Below, piece by piece: positions 1 to 6,890 of a DNA stretch of 30,409 nt (within the stretch, counting starts at the first letter, position 1; every line of letters starts with the position of its first letter). This DNA is from an uncultured Eubacteriales bacterium (GTDB lineage: Bacteria > Bacillota > Clostridia > Oscillospirales > CAG-272), in assembly GCA_934401725.1 (NCBI GenBank), contig CAKRSS010000024.1, positions 1 to 30,409 on the forward strand, in the 5' to 3' direction. The notes under the pieces were generated by a model, which saw only the letters and a program-made list of their open reading frames with translations, ran no database searches and had not been told where the DNA came from. The translations under genes and the position numbers were made by a program.

Positions 1-390
1 TGTGGTTCATGATTCCCGCTCTCCTCCGAGGCGTTCATCGCCTCGGTGGAGAGCCCAAAACCTGAGCCCGCAGAATGCGCTTCGCGCATTCTGTTATTTT
101 GGCGCAAGTTTCAGCCGCACAACCAGTCCCCGCAAACTCCAGCGCCAAAATGTGGTTCATGATTCCCGCTCTCCTCCGAGGCGTTCATCGCCTCGGTGGA
201 GAGCCCAAAACCTGAGCCCGCAGAATGTGCGCTTCGCGCATTCTGTTATTTTGGCGCAAGTTTCAGCCGCACAACCAGCCCCCGCAAACCCCAGCGCCAA
301 AATGTGGTTCATGATTCCCGACCATTCCCGAGGCGTTCATCGCCTCGGGAATGGGTCCAAGAGCTGCCCCCGCAAATTGCGCCATACACA
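1..390. repeat. 150-bp tandem repeat with conserved hairpins, cut by the window edge
   Basis: Units begin at 1, 151 and 303; the first two are 150 and 152 bp and nearly identical, the third is shorter and more diverged. Each unit starts TGTGGTTCATGATTCCCG and carries a hairpin around the loop TTCAT (18-54, 168-204, 322-354). In units 1 and 2 the outer stem is GCTCTCC/GGAGAGC; in unit 3 it is CCATTCCC/GGGAATGG, so the bases changed on both sides and pairing was kept. Units 1 and 2 also have a second hairpin (71-93 in unit 1, CAGAATGCGC/GCGCATTCTG, with a 2-base insertion in unit 2). A reading frame crosses these repeats but looks like no protein. The array probably continues left of the window. 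Confidence 0.85.
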
Positions 391-403
391 GAAATCCCCA
401 CCC

Positions 404-433
404 AAAAAGCGCCCGGCCTTCGCCGGGCGCTTT
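404..433 (-). terminator. Rho-independent terminator of asnA
   Basis: GCGCCCGGC/GCCGGGCGC stem (409-417/422-430) with a 4-base loop. Read on the minus strand it is followed by TTTTT, and it begins about 10 bases past the asnA stop. The flanking A and T runs also let it work weakly in the other direction. Confidence 0.85.
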
Positions 434-442
434 CATTATTCA

Positions 443-1447
443 TCACAGCAAATAAATATGATTCTCCGCGCACTTTCTGTGCGTCTCCTCGTCCCAGAAG
501 GACGACTGCACCTCGCCGATGTGCGCCTTGCGCAAAAAGAACATGCACATTCTCGACTGTCCGATGCCGCCGCCGATGGTGTAGGGCAGCTCGCCTGCGA
601 GCAGCGCACGGTGGAAGGGCAGCGACGCCCGCTCAGGGCAGCCCGCCTCGGCCAGCTGACGCACAAGCGCGTCCTCGTCCACGCGAATGCCCATGGACGA
701 CAGCTCAAACGCTATGTCAAGCACGGGGTAGTAGACGATAATATCGCCGTTCATGCTCCAGTCGTCGTAATCGGGTGCGCGGCCGTCGTGTATCTGACCC
801 GAGCGCAGCTTGCCGCCTATCTGCATGATGCAGACCGCGCCGTATTCGCGTGCCGCGAGGTACTCACGCTGCTTGGGTGTCTTGCCGGGGTAGCGATCCT
901 CGAGCTGTTGCGATGTCACAAACTCGATTTTCTCGGGCAGCAGACGGTTGATGAAGTTGTAGTCGTCAGCAATGTATATCTCGGTGTGGCGCAACGAGGC
1001 GTATATCAGCTTGACCGCGTGACGGAAGGTCTCGGGCGTTCTGTCCTCGCGGCGGATGACCTTCTCCCAGTCCCACTGGTCAACAAAAATCGAGTGGATG
1101 TTGTCAGTGTCCTCATCGCGGCGGATGGCGTTCATGTCGGTGTAAAGCCCCTCGCCCGGCTCGAAGCCGTAGTTCTTGAGTGCCATGCGCTTCCACTTGG
1201 CAAGCGAGTGGACTATCTCAAAATGCTCGCCGGAGTAAAGCGAAAAGTCGACCGGGCGCTCGACGCCGTTGAGGTTGTCGTTCAGACCGCTTGTAGCGTC
1301 AACAAAAAGCGGCGCGGAGACTCGCGTCAGATTGAGTTGAATCGCAAGGTCGCGCTCAAAAAAGTCCTTGACTTTTTTGATGGCCACCTCGGTCTGCCTC
1401 AGCGACAGCCGGGGCTCATAGTTTGCCGGAATTTCAAGCCTTGACAT
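443..1447 (-). CDS. asnA: Aspartate--ammonia ligase (asparagine synthetase A)
   Basis: A 334-residue protein, close to the 330 of E. coli AsnA, that makes asparagine from aspartate, ammonia and ATP in the cytoplasm. It is a class II aminoacyl-tRNA synthetase fold. Visible family signatures are the N-terminal RQTEVAIKKVKDFFERDL segment, SGLNDNLNGVERPVDF, EGLYTDMNAIRRDED, the VDQWDWEKVI block and the C-terminal GGGIGQSRMCMFFL motif. I chose the ATG at 1447 rather than the upstream ATG at 1483: it has a GGGGGAGG ribosome binding site about 10 bases ahead and matches the usual family N-terminus. It is monocistronic, with its own promoter and terminator. Confidence 0.95.
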   Translation of the reverse strand: MSRLEIPANYEPRLSLRQTEVAIKKVKDFFERDLAIQLNLTRVSAPLFVDATSGLNDNLNGVERPVDFSLYSGEHFEIVHSLAKWKRMALKNYGFEPGEGLYTDMNAIRRDEDTDNIHSIFVDQWDWEKVIRREDRTPETFRHAVKLIYASLRHTEIYIADDYNFINRLLPEKIEFVTSQQLEDRYPGKTPKQREYLAAREYGAVCIMQIGGKLRSGQIHDGRAPDYDDWSMNGDIIVYYPVLDIAFELSSMGIRVDEDALVRQLAEAGCPERASLPFHRALLAGELPYTIGGGIGQSRMCMFFLRKAHIGEVQSSFWDEETHRKCAENHIYLL

Positions 1448-1500
1448 AGATACATGCCTCCCCCGGCACGCAGTGCCGGACAATAATATGATAATGAGAT

Positions 1501-1530
1501 ATTATACCACACCGACACGCGGCGTGTCAA
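1501..1530 (-). promoter_or_regulatory. Sigma-A-type promoter of asnA
   Basis: On the minus strand TTGACA (1525-1530), an 18-base spacer and TATAAT (1501-1506). The leader contains a CCGGCAC/GTGCCGG hairpin (about 1463-1480) that directly abuts the GGGGGAGG ribosome binding site and might limit its access. Confidence 0.85.
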
Positions 1531-1627
1531 CCGTCTGGCGGTTAGAATTTGCCCCGTTTCAAGCCTTCAGTTTGGATTTTTTACATAAAAACGCACGCCG
1601 CGAGCCGTCACATCGCCCACACCGCCA

Positions 1628-1663
1628 CTCTTCTCTTTGCTCTTCTCTTTGCTCTTCTCTCTG
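1628..1663 (+). repeat. Three copies of a 12-bp pyrimidine-rich repeat
   Basis: CTCTTCTCTTTG occurs three times in a row (the last with one change), in the 306-bp gap between asnA and the phosphate transporter. It lies upstream of the chosen pit start. I see no convincing promoter for the pit operon in this gap. Confidence 0.8.
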
Positions 1664-1753
1664 CTTCCCGCCCCCGCCCGGCAGACGCCCCGCCCCGCAT
1701 TTTTCCGCCCATCGCCGCATATGATGGAGCATACGGAAAAAGTGAGGCGGTGT

Positions 1754-2791
1754 ATGATATATTTTGCTTTGGCGGCGGTCAGCGCCGTCATATTTGTCAA
1801 CGGCTGGACGGACGCGCCGAATGCCGTTGCGGCCTGCGTCGGGTCGCGGTCGATGACAGCGGGGCGCGCGGTCGCGATGGCGGCGGTCTTCGACCTTGTC
1901 GGCGCGCTGCTCGCGCTGCCGCTCGGCGCGGGCGTGGCCGAGAGCGTCTACTACATCGCCGACTTCGGCCGGGACGGTATGCCGGCGCTGTGCGCCGGTA
2001 TGTGCGCCGTGGTAGTCTGGGCGGTGGCTGCGTGGTGGTTCGGCATACCGACGAGCGAGAGTCACGCGCTTATCGCGGCTCTGTCGGGCGCGGCAGTGGC
2101 GCGCGGCGGACTCGGCGCGCTCGACAGCCGCAGCTGGGGCGGCGTCTGCCTCGGGCTTGCGCTCTCGACGCTGCCCGCCTTTTTGCTCGGACGCGTCGGC
2201 TCGTCGGTCATACGCAGTCTGTTCCGGCACTTCGACCGGCCGCGCGTCATGCCGCATTTTGTCCGTGCGCAGCGCTTGGGCGCGGCGACTGGCGCACTGC
2301 TCCACGGGCTTCAGGACGGTCAGAAATTCATGGGCATCATCGCGCTCATGCTCGCGCTGAACCGCGGCGGAACGGCCGGCGGTATGCTCGGTCACATAGT
2401 CGGCGGGACGACCGGCGAGTCGGTCGGAGCCGGATTCCGGCTACCGGTGGGGGTGGTGATTTACTGCGCCTGCCTCATGTCGGCGGGAACGGTGCTGGGC
2501 GGACGCCGCATAATCAAGCGCGTAGCGTTTGACATGGTCAGCCTCGACCCGCCGCGCGGTGTCGCGGCCGACATCGCCTCGGCGGTTTGTCTCGGCGGCT
2601 GCACGCTGGCGGGACTGCCCGTCAGCACGACCCACGCGCGGACGTGCGCGGTACTGGGCGCGGGGAGAGCCGACCGGCGCGGGCGACGCGAGGTGCGCGG
2701 CCTGCTCGCCGCGTGGGGACTGACCTTCCCGGCCTGCGGCGCGCTGGGCTACGGCTTCACGCGGCTCATCATGCTCCTCGGCGGAGCGTGA
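1754..2791 (+). CDS. pit: PiT-family inorganic phosphate transporter
   Basis: A 345-residue, strongly hydrophobic membrane protein of the PiT/PHO-4 family, which takes up phosphate by ion symport. The N-terminal VNGWTDAPNAVA (residues 15-26) corresponds to the family's GANDxANA signature; a second conserved half is seen in GIPTSESHALIAALSG, and the C-terminal inverted copy contains LPVSTTHA. HGLQDGQKFMGII is another family motif. Upstream in-frame ATGs at 1637, 1721 and 1724 lack a ribosome binding site; the ATG at 1754 follows GTGAGG and starts directly on the first membrane helix. A DUF47 protein follows 27 bases downstream, the usual partner arrangement for PiT proteins. Confidence 0.92.
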   Translation: MIYFALAAVSAVIFVNGWTDAPNAVAACVGSRSMTAGRAVAMAAVFDLVGALLALPLGAGVAESVYYIADFGRDGMPALCAGMCAVVVWAVAAWWFGIPTSESHALIAALSGAAVARGGLGALDSRSWGGVCLGLALSTLPAFLLGRVGSSVIRSLFRHFDRPRVMPHFVRAQRLGAATGALLHGLQDGQKFMGIIALMLALNRGGTAGGMLGHIVGGTTGESVGAGFRLPVGVVIYCACLMSAGTVLGGRRIIKRVAFDMVSLDPPRGVAADIASAVCLGGCTLAGLPVSTTHARTCAVLGAGRADRRGRREVRGLLAAWGLTFPACGALGYGFTRLIMLLGGA

Positions 2792-2818
2792 ACAACAATC
2801 CCTGAAGGAGGAACGTCT

Positions 2819-3325
2819 ATGAAACCGAACAAGGGACAGGACAGCATCGGCGGGCTTTGCCGCCTTGCGGCGCTGCTCGAGGAGGCAACCGAGGCGGCGC
2901 TCTCGTCGCGTCGCGGGCGGCTCGCCGAGCTGCGCCGCGAGGCAGACAACGTGACAAAGTCACTGATGCAAAGCGTTTTCCGAGACTTTGTCACGCCGCT
3001 CGGCCGCGGCGAGACCGGCGCGGCGGCGCTTGCGCTTTACGACTGCATCATGCTGCTGCCGGACGGCGGCGGGAGCGGCAGCGTAAGCAACGCAAGAAGC
3101 TCCGCCCCGATGGCGGAGAACTGCGCCGAGCTCTGCCGGGCGATACGTCTGTGCTGCTCGGCGCTGCGCGGTCGCGGGCAGGGCGACTGCGGCCTCGACT
3201 GCTATTTTTCGGCCGTGTCAGCGCTTCGCGGCGGCACATCCGCGGGAACGGCGTGGGGACGCGCCGCTGCCGGAATGTGCCGCGCCTACGCCGCGCTATG
3301 CGCGGCGCTGCTCGGCAGCGTATAG
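2819..3325 (+). CDS. DUF47 (PhoU-like) PiT accessory protein
   Basis: A 168-residue soluble, mostly helical protein with an AAGGAGG ribosome binding site. The central stretch with EADNVTKSLMQSVFRDFVTP, then LGRGE and a following ALALYDCIML helix, matches the DUF47 pattern (an EADxI helix, FxTPxxR/GE, then an Asp-rich helix) found in proteins encoded beside PiT transporters. Family knowledge suggests it modulates phosphate transport, as PhoU does for Pst. It is shorter than the usual ~205-215 residues and poor in the acidic residues normally found after the FxTP motif, so metal binding may be weak. The function is assigned from motif and context together. Confidence 0.75.
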   Translation: MKPNKGQDSIGGLCRLAALLEEATEAALSSRRGRLAELRREADNVTKSLMQSVFRDFVTPLGRGETGAAALALYDCIMLLPDGGGSGSVSNARSSAPMAENCAELCRAIRLCCSALRGRGQGDCGLDCYFSAVSALRGGTSAGTAWGRAAAGMCRAYAALCAALLGSV

Positions 3326-3349
3326 CGGCATTACGGAGCGAGCGTCCCG

Positions 3350-3428
3350 ATATTTGTTCCGCCGCCGCGGATAGCGGGGATTTTTGCCGCGGAATAGACA
3401 AAAATACTTGTCCGGCGGGAACAAATAT
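3350..3428. repeat. Inverted repeat just upstream of the rny promoter
   Basis: ATATTTGTTCCGCCG (3350-3364) is repeated inverted at 3413-3428 with one extra G. An inner CCGCGG/CCGCGG pair lies between. The right arm ends 12 bases before the rny -35 box. It could terminate the pit-DUF47 transcript or be a protein-binding site; there is no clean T-run after the stem. Confidence 0.65.
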
Positions 3429-3439
3429 TGGTCATCCCC

Positions 3440-3468
3440 TTGACAAATGGGGCGGAATTGTGTAAAAT
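3440..3468 (+). promoter_or_regulatory. Sigma-A-type promoter of rny
   Basis: TTGACA (3440-3445), 17-base spacer, TAAAAT (3463-3468). It implies a leader of about 105 bases before the rny start. Confidence 0.88.
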
Positions 3469-3482
3469 ATCATCATGTGTAT

Positions 3483-3530
3483 ACGGCGATATAGCCTTAT
3501 GGCTTCATTCGGGCATTGCGCGATGAGGCC
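3483..3530 (+). other. Structured element B in the rny leader
   Basis: A small GGC/GCC hairpin (about 3484-3496) is followed by TTATGGCTTCA (3497-3507) and CGGGCATTGCG (3510-3520). GGCTTCAT (3501-3508) pairs with ATGAGGCC (3523-3530). The same two sequence blocks, in the same order and after a similar small hairpin, recur in element A downstream of rny (5222-5299). I do not recognise it as a known RNA family. Confidence 0.55.
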
Positions 3531-3579
3531 TCAACACATATGATCGTTGAAATTTTAATAAAAATGAAGGAGGTGTATT

Positions 3580-5151
3580 ATGAACACTGCTGTTTTGGTC
3601 GGCATTATTGCCGGGGCGGCTGCTCTGGTGATAGGTGTCGTGATCGGTGCGCTGATAGGTACCCGTATTGGTATCGCGCGCCGCAAAAAAGTTGCTGAGG
3701 CTGCCATAGGCTCTGCCGAGGAAGAGGCCCGCCGCGTGGTCGAGGAAAGCCGCAAACAGGCCGAGACCGTCAAAAAGGAATCTCTGCTTGAGGCCAAGGA
3801 AGAAATTCTCCGTCAGCGCAACGAGGCCGAGCGTGAGATAAAGGAGCGCCGCAAGGAAGTTACCCGAATGGAAACGCGTCTCACCCAGAAGGAGGAGACT
3901 CTGGACAAAAAAACCGAAGCACTTGAAAAGAAAAACGACACACTTGACAGAAAGCTCCATGAAAACGAGCAGCTTCGCGAACAGATCGAGGCTGAGCTTG
4001 CCAAGCATCAGAAAAAGCTCGAGGAAATCTCGGGACTTTCAACCAGCGCGGCTAAGGAAGAGCTTATGCGCCGCGTCGAGTCCGAAATCAAGGACGAGCT
4101 CGGAGCCCGTATGATCGAGCTTGAGGAGCAGTTCAAGGAGGAGGCTGACGCAAAAGCCAAAAACATTATCACCATGGCGATTCAGCGCTACGCGGCGGAT
4201 CAGGTCTCTGAGACCGCTATATCCGTGGTACCGTTGCCCAGCGAAGAAATGAAGGGCCGAATCATCGGTCGTGAGGGGCGTAACATCCAGAAATTGGAGA
4301 CGCTTACCGGCGTTGAGCTGATAATTGACGACACACCCGAAGCAATCACGCTGTCCGGCTTTGACCCTGTCCGCCGTGAGGTGGCGAGACTGGCGCTCGA
4401 GCGTCTTATTTCCGACGGTCGCATCCATCCTGCCCGCATTGAGGAGATGGTGGAGAAGGCCAAGAGAGAAGTTGACGCCACAGTCAAGCAGGCAGGCGAG
4501 AGAGCGGTATTTGAGGTTGGAGTCCACGGACTCAATCCCGACCTTGTAAGACTGCTCGGACGTCTGCGTTATCGCACGAGCTACGGTCAGAATGTGCTCA
4601 AGCATTCTGTCGAGGTCGCGTTTATTTCGGGCATGATTGCAGACGAGTTGGGTGTTGACAGCACCGTTGCCAAGCGTGCGGGTCTGCTGCACGACATAGG
4701 CAAGGCGTTCCCGCACGATGTTGAGGGTTCGCACGTTCAGATCGGTGTGAACGCGGCAAAAAAGTACAAGGAAAGCCGCGAGGTTATTCACGCCATCGAG
4801 GCTCATCACAACGACGTTGAGCCGCAGACAATTATCGCCGTCATAGTTCAGGCGGCGGACGCGATTTCCGCGGCCAGACCCGGCGCACGCCGTGAGGATC
4901 TGGAGAACTACATCAAGCGTCTCGAAAAGCTGGAGGAAATAGCCGTCAGCTTTGAGGGGGTGGATAAGGCTTACGCCATCCAGGCAGGACGCGAAATACG
5001 TGTTATGGTCAAGCCGGAGCAGGTTAACGACGACGGCATGAAGGTCATAGCAAGAGAAATGGCTAACAAGATCAAGCAAGAGGTCAAGTATCCCGGTCAG
5101 ATCAAGATCAATCTGATTCGCGAAAGCCGCGCGGTTGATTACGCGACATGA
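3580..5151 (+). CDS. rny: Ribonuclease Y
   Basis: A 523-residue endoribonuclease that starts mRNA decay at the membrane; length matches B. subtilis RNase Y (520). Domains in order: an N-terminal membrane helix (about residues 4-28), a long charged coiled coil (about 35-185), a KH RNA-binding domain with GRIIGREGRNIQ (about 225), and an HD hydrolase domain with LLHDIGKAF, giving the metal-binding His371-Asp372. The C-terminal RNase Y region ends in PGQIKINLIRE. The start follows AAGGAGGTG. It is transcribed from its own promoter through a roughly 105-base leader, and related hairpin elements sit on both sides of the gene. Confidence 0.97.
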   Translation: MNTAVLVGIIAGAAALVIGVVIGALIGTRIGIARRKKVAEAAIGSAEEEARRVVEESRKQAETVKKESLLEAKEEILRQRNEAEREIKERRKEVTRMETRLTQKEETLDKKTEALEKKNDTLDRKLHENEQLREQIEAELAKHQKKLEEISGLSTSAAKEELMRRVESEIKDELGARMIELEEQFKEEADAKAKNIITMAIQRYAADQVSETAISVVPLPSEEMKGRIIGREGRNIQKLETLTGVELIIDDTPEAITLSGFDPVRREVARLALERLISDGRIHPARIEEMVEKAKREVDATVKQAGERAVFEVGVHGLNPDLVRLLGRLRYRTSYGQNVLKHSVEVAFISGMIADELGVDSTVAKRAGLLHDIGKAFPHDVEGSHVQIGVNAAKKYKESREVIHAIEAHHNDVEPQTIIAVIVQAADAISAARPGARREDLENYIKRLEKLEEIAVSFEGVDKAYAIQAGREIRVMVKPEQVNDDGMKVIAREMANKIKQEVKYPGQIKINLIRESRAVDYAT

Positions 5152-5221
5152 CCCGGACTCAAATAATATTTTTCCCCAATGGGATTATATAAAGTTAACA
5201 TAAAACCCCACAGGTATCAAT

Positions 5222-5299
5222 AACGGCTTGCCGTTTTGGTTATGGCTTCACCTCGTAATGCCCGAGTGGCACACTTGCCGGGCATTGCGTGGTGATGCC
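5222..5299 (+). other. Structured element A between rny and its downstream terminator
   Basis: A small hairpin AACGGC-TT-GCCGTT (5222-5235) is followed by a long imperfect hairpin (5244-5299): about 21 bases on each side pair with two U-U mismatches and one G-U, capped by a nested AGTG-GCA-CACT. It shares TTATGGCTTCA (5240-5250) and CGGGCATTGCG (5279-5289) with element B before rny. A strong terminator follows 20 bases later. No good promoter precedes it, so it is most likely part of the rny 3' UTR or of an attenuator for the next gene. Confidence 0.6.
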
Positions 5300-5319
5300 A
5301 ATATATTATTTGATGACAG

Positions 5320-5356
5320 CACCCGGAGCGCAAAGCTCCGGGTGTTTTTGTTTTTG
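5320..5356 (+). terminator. Rho-independent terminator after rny
   Basis: CACCCGGAGC (5320-5329) pairs with GCTCCGGGTG (5335-5344), loop GCAAA, then TTTTTGTTTTTG. No other terminator lies between the rny stop and here. Confidence 0.92.
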
Positions 5357-5416
5357 TGACCATGCGTCGCTGTCCGGCATAGACTGTTAACATCAAAAGC
5401 AAAGGTGGAGCTGCAT

Positions 5417-5896
5417 ATGAACGAGCAGAATTATCCGGGAGTGACGGGGGTTATACGTGCACCGCGGCTTGCGCGGTCATTATTCCCGCCGCGCGCCGAC
5501 GAGCTGAGCACGATTTCGGACTACACGTATTACAGCATAGTTTTTGCCGACTCCATGCCGGAGTTATCGGCGCTTTTCGAGAACATTTCCATGACGGAGA
5601 TGCATCATTTTCGTCTTCTCGGCGAGCTTATCGACGCGCTGGGCGCCGACCCGGTGATAAACGTGCGCGTACACAACAGCCCGCTCGGTCTTACCGAGGA
5701 CGAGGACAGCCGCGCTCCGGTTGCGGCGGTACGGGTAGTCGAGTCGATGCTGCGTGCGGAGGAAGCGGCGTCGCGCGAGTACGCGCGGCTTGCCACGCTG
5801 TTCGGCTCCGACCCGGCCGCCGTCGCCATTCTGACCCGTCTCTCCGCTGACGAAGCCTCCCACGCCCGCATGCTCCGTCGCGCCCTGCGCGGCTAA
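5417..5896 (+). CDS. Ferritin-like diiron/dimanganese protein (rubrerythrin/Mn-catalase-like)
   Basis: A 159-residue protein of the ferritin-like four-helix bundle class. Metal-ligand motifs are visible: a Glu in DELSTISDYTYY, EMHH in the second helix (SMTEMHHFRLLGELI), a Glu pair in the third (RAEEAASREYARL) and DEASHARML in the fourth. The opening NYPGVTGVIRAPRLA resembles small clostridial Mn-catalase/CotJC-like proteins. I chose the ATG at 5417, preceded by AAAGGTGGAG, over the in-frame GTG at 5405, which lies inside that ribosome binding site. No clear promoter is seen, so expression may depend on read-through of the terminator at 5320. The substrate is unknown; peroxide or redox stress protection is an inference. 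Confidence 0.8.
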   Translation: MNEQNYPGVTGVIRAPRLARSLFPPRADELSTISDYTYYSIVFADSMPELSALFENISMTEMHHFRLLGELIDALGADPVINVRVHNSPLGLTEDEDSRAPVAAVRVVESMLRAEEAASREYARLATLFGSDPAAVAILTRLSADEASHARMLRRALRG

Positions 5897-5935
5897 AAAA
5901 GCTCCTGCAAACTAACCGTTTGCAGGAGCTTTTTT
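5895..5935 (+). terminator. Strong bidirectional terminator
   Basis: A perfect 18-bp stem (5895-5912/5918-5935) with loop TAACC; A-run on the left arm, T-run on the right. It overlaps the stop codon of the ferritin-like gene. Confidence 0.93.
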
Positions 5936-6011
5936 AGAAATTCAGACTCCACGGCGGCCAGAGCAAAAGTGTTCCGCCGTCTGCGGACGGCGGCCAGCGC
6001 TACGCGGCGCT

Positions 6012-6700
6012 GGACCCGCGCCGCCTTTTGGAAAAGGCGGGCGAAAACTTTGAAAAAAGGACGGGTCAGAGTCTGCGAGACGCCGGAACGGGAGGTTTTA
6101 GGCGTTTAAATGCAGGCGATGCGGCATCACGTTATGGTTCAGCACCGCCCTGCTTCGCGTCCGGTGCGCTGCCGCGGAAAGTTAGTCCACCCGTAGCTGT
6201 CGTAGGGGCGACCATCGGTCGCCCGCCAACTTTCGGGTTCGATATTCATCTGAAACAGGCGCAAAACGTTGTTTACCGCATACCGTAGGGACCGGCGTCC
6301 CCGACGGTCCGGTTTGAATCGGTAAGAAAATCTATCGGCGTCGGGTAAGACAACATTCCCCCTTATTTCGGACCGTCGAGGACGCCGGTCCCTACGGCGG
6401 TTGCAAGACGGAAAATAACAGATTTGCGCACCGCATTAATAAAAAAGCGGGCGACCGGTGGTCGCCCCTACGGTGGAATGCGTGCCCCATCGTGCGCTGG
6501 CCGCCGCAGGCGGTGTACCTCTTTTGCGGCAGTGCACCGGACGCGCTTCCCAAACGTCCTTCCACCATTCCGAATGGGCACCGCACGCGAAGCAGGGCGG
6601 TGCTGAACCATCGCGTGATTCCGCACCGCCTGCACTTAAACGCCCAAAACCACCGTCCCGGCGTCCCACCGACTCTGACCCGCCCTTTTTGTGAAAGTTT
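6012..6700. repeat. Nested inverted-repeat block, gene-free
   Basis: Left and right halves are imperfect inverted copies. Outer arms: about 6052-6164 versus 6576-6690, including GGTCAGAGTC and TGGTTCAGCACCGCCCTGCT. Middle arms: 6201-6227 versus 6447-6472, each itself a palindrome around GGGGCGACC/GGTCGCCC. Inner arms: 6283-6311 versus 6369-6397, 29 bases with one mismatch and a 57-base spacer. Reading frames here are short and unlike proteins. The layout suggests a non-autonomous palindromic element or repeats inserted into each other. Confidence 0.8.
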
Positions 6701-6882
6701 TTGCGGGTTCTTAGGGAGCTTTTTTCAAAAAGCTCCCTAAGCGGGGTTCGGGGCTGGCCCCGAGAACAATCGGTTTCCACAGCCTTCATTCCATCCGCCA
6801 TCCCCTTTCCCGAAAGTTTTTGCGGGTTCCAAGGGGGCTTTTTTCAAAAAGCCCCCTTGGCGGGGTCCGGGGCTGGCCCCGG
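6693..6882. repeat. Two copies of a hairpin repeat with swapped stem sequence
   Basis: Copies at 6693-6762 and 6812-6882 share GAAAGTTTTTGCGGGTTC on the left and a GCGGGG-TCGGGGCTGGCCCC type right end. Between them the stem is TTAGGGAGC/GCTCCCTAA in the first and CCAAGGGGGC/GCCCCCTTGG in the second, both around TTTTTTCAAAAA. An inverted, shorter relative lies at about 6013-6052. Read on the minus strand, the copy at 6812-6882 sits directly after the aspartokinase stop and may act as its terminator. Confidence 0.85.
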
Positions 6883-6890
6883 AAGCTCCG

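Noticed and set aside
1..390. A CRISPR array
   Set aside because: The repeats are 150-bp direct units without short repeats alternating with unique spacers, and no cas gene is near.
2..1444. A 480-codon plus-strand open frame over the repeats and asnA
   Set aside because: It is antisense to asnA, its first part is translated tandem repeat, and it has no ribosome binding site. Long antisense frames are expected in GC-rich DNA.
5152..5319. Element A as an independent small RNA with its own promoter
   Set aside because: Only an isolated TATATA near 5186 is present and no -35 match, whereas other promoters here are close to consensus.
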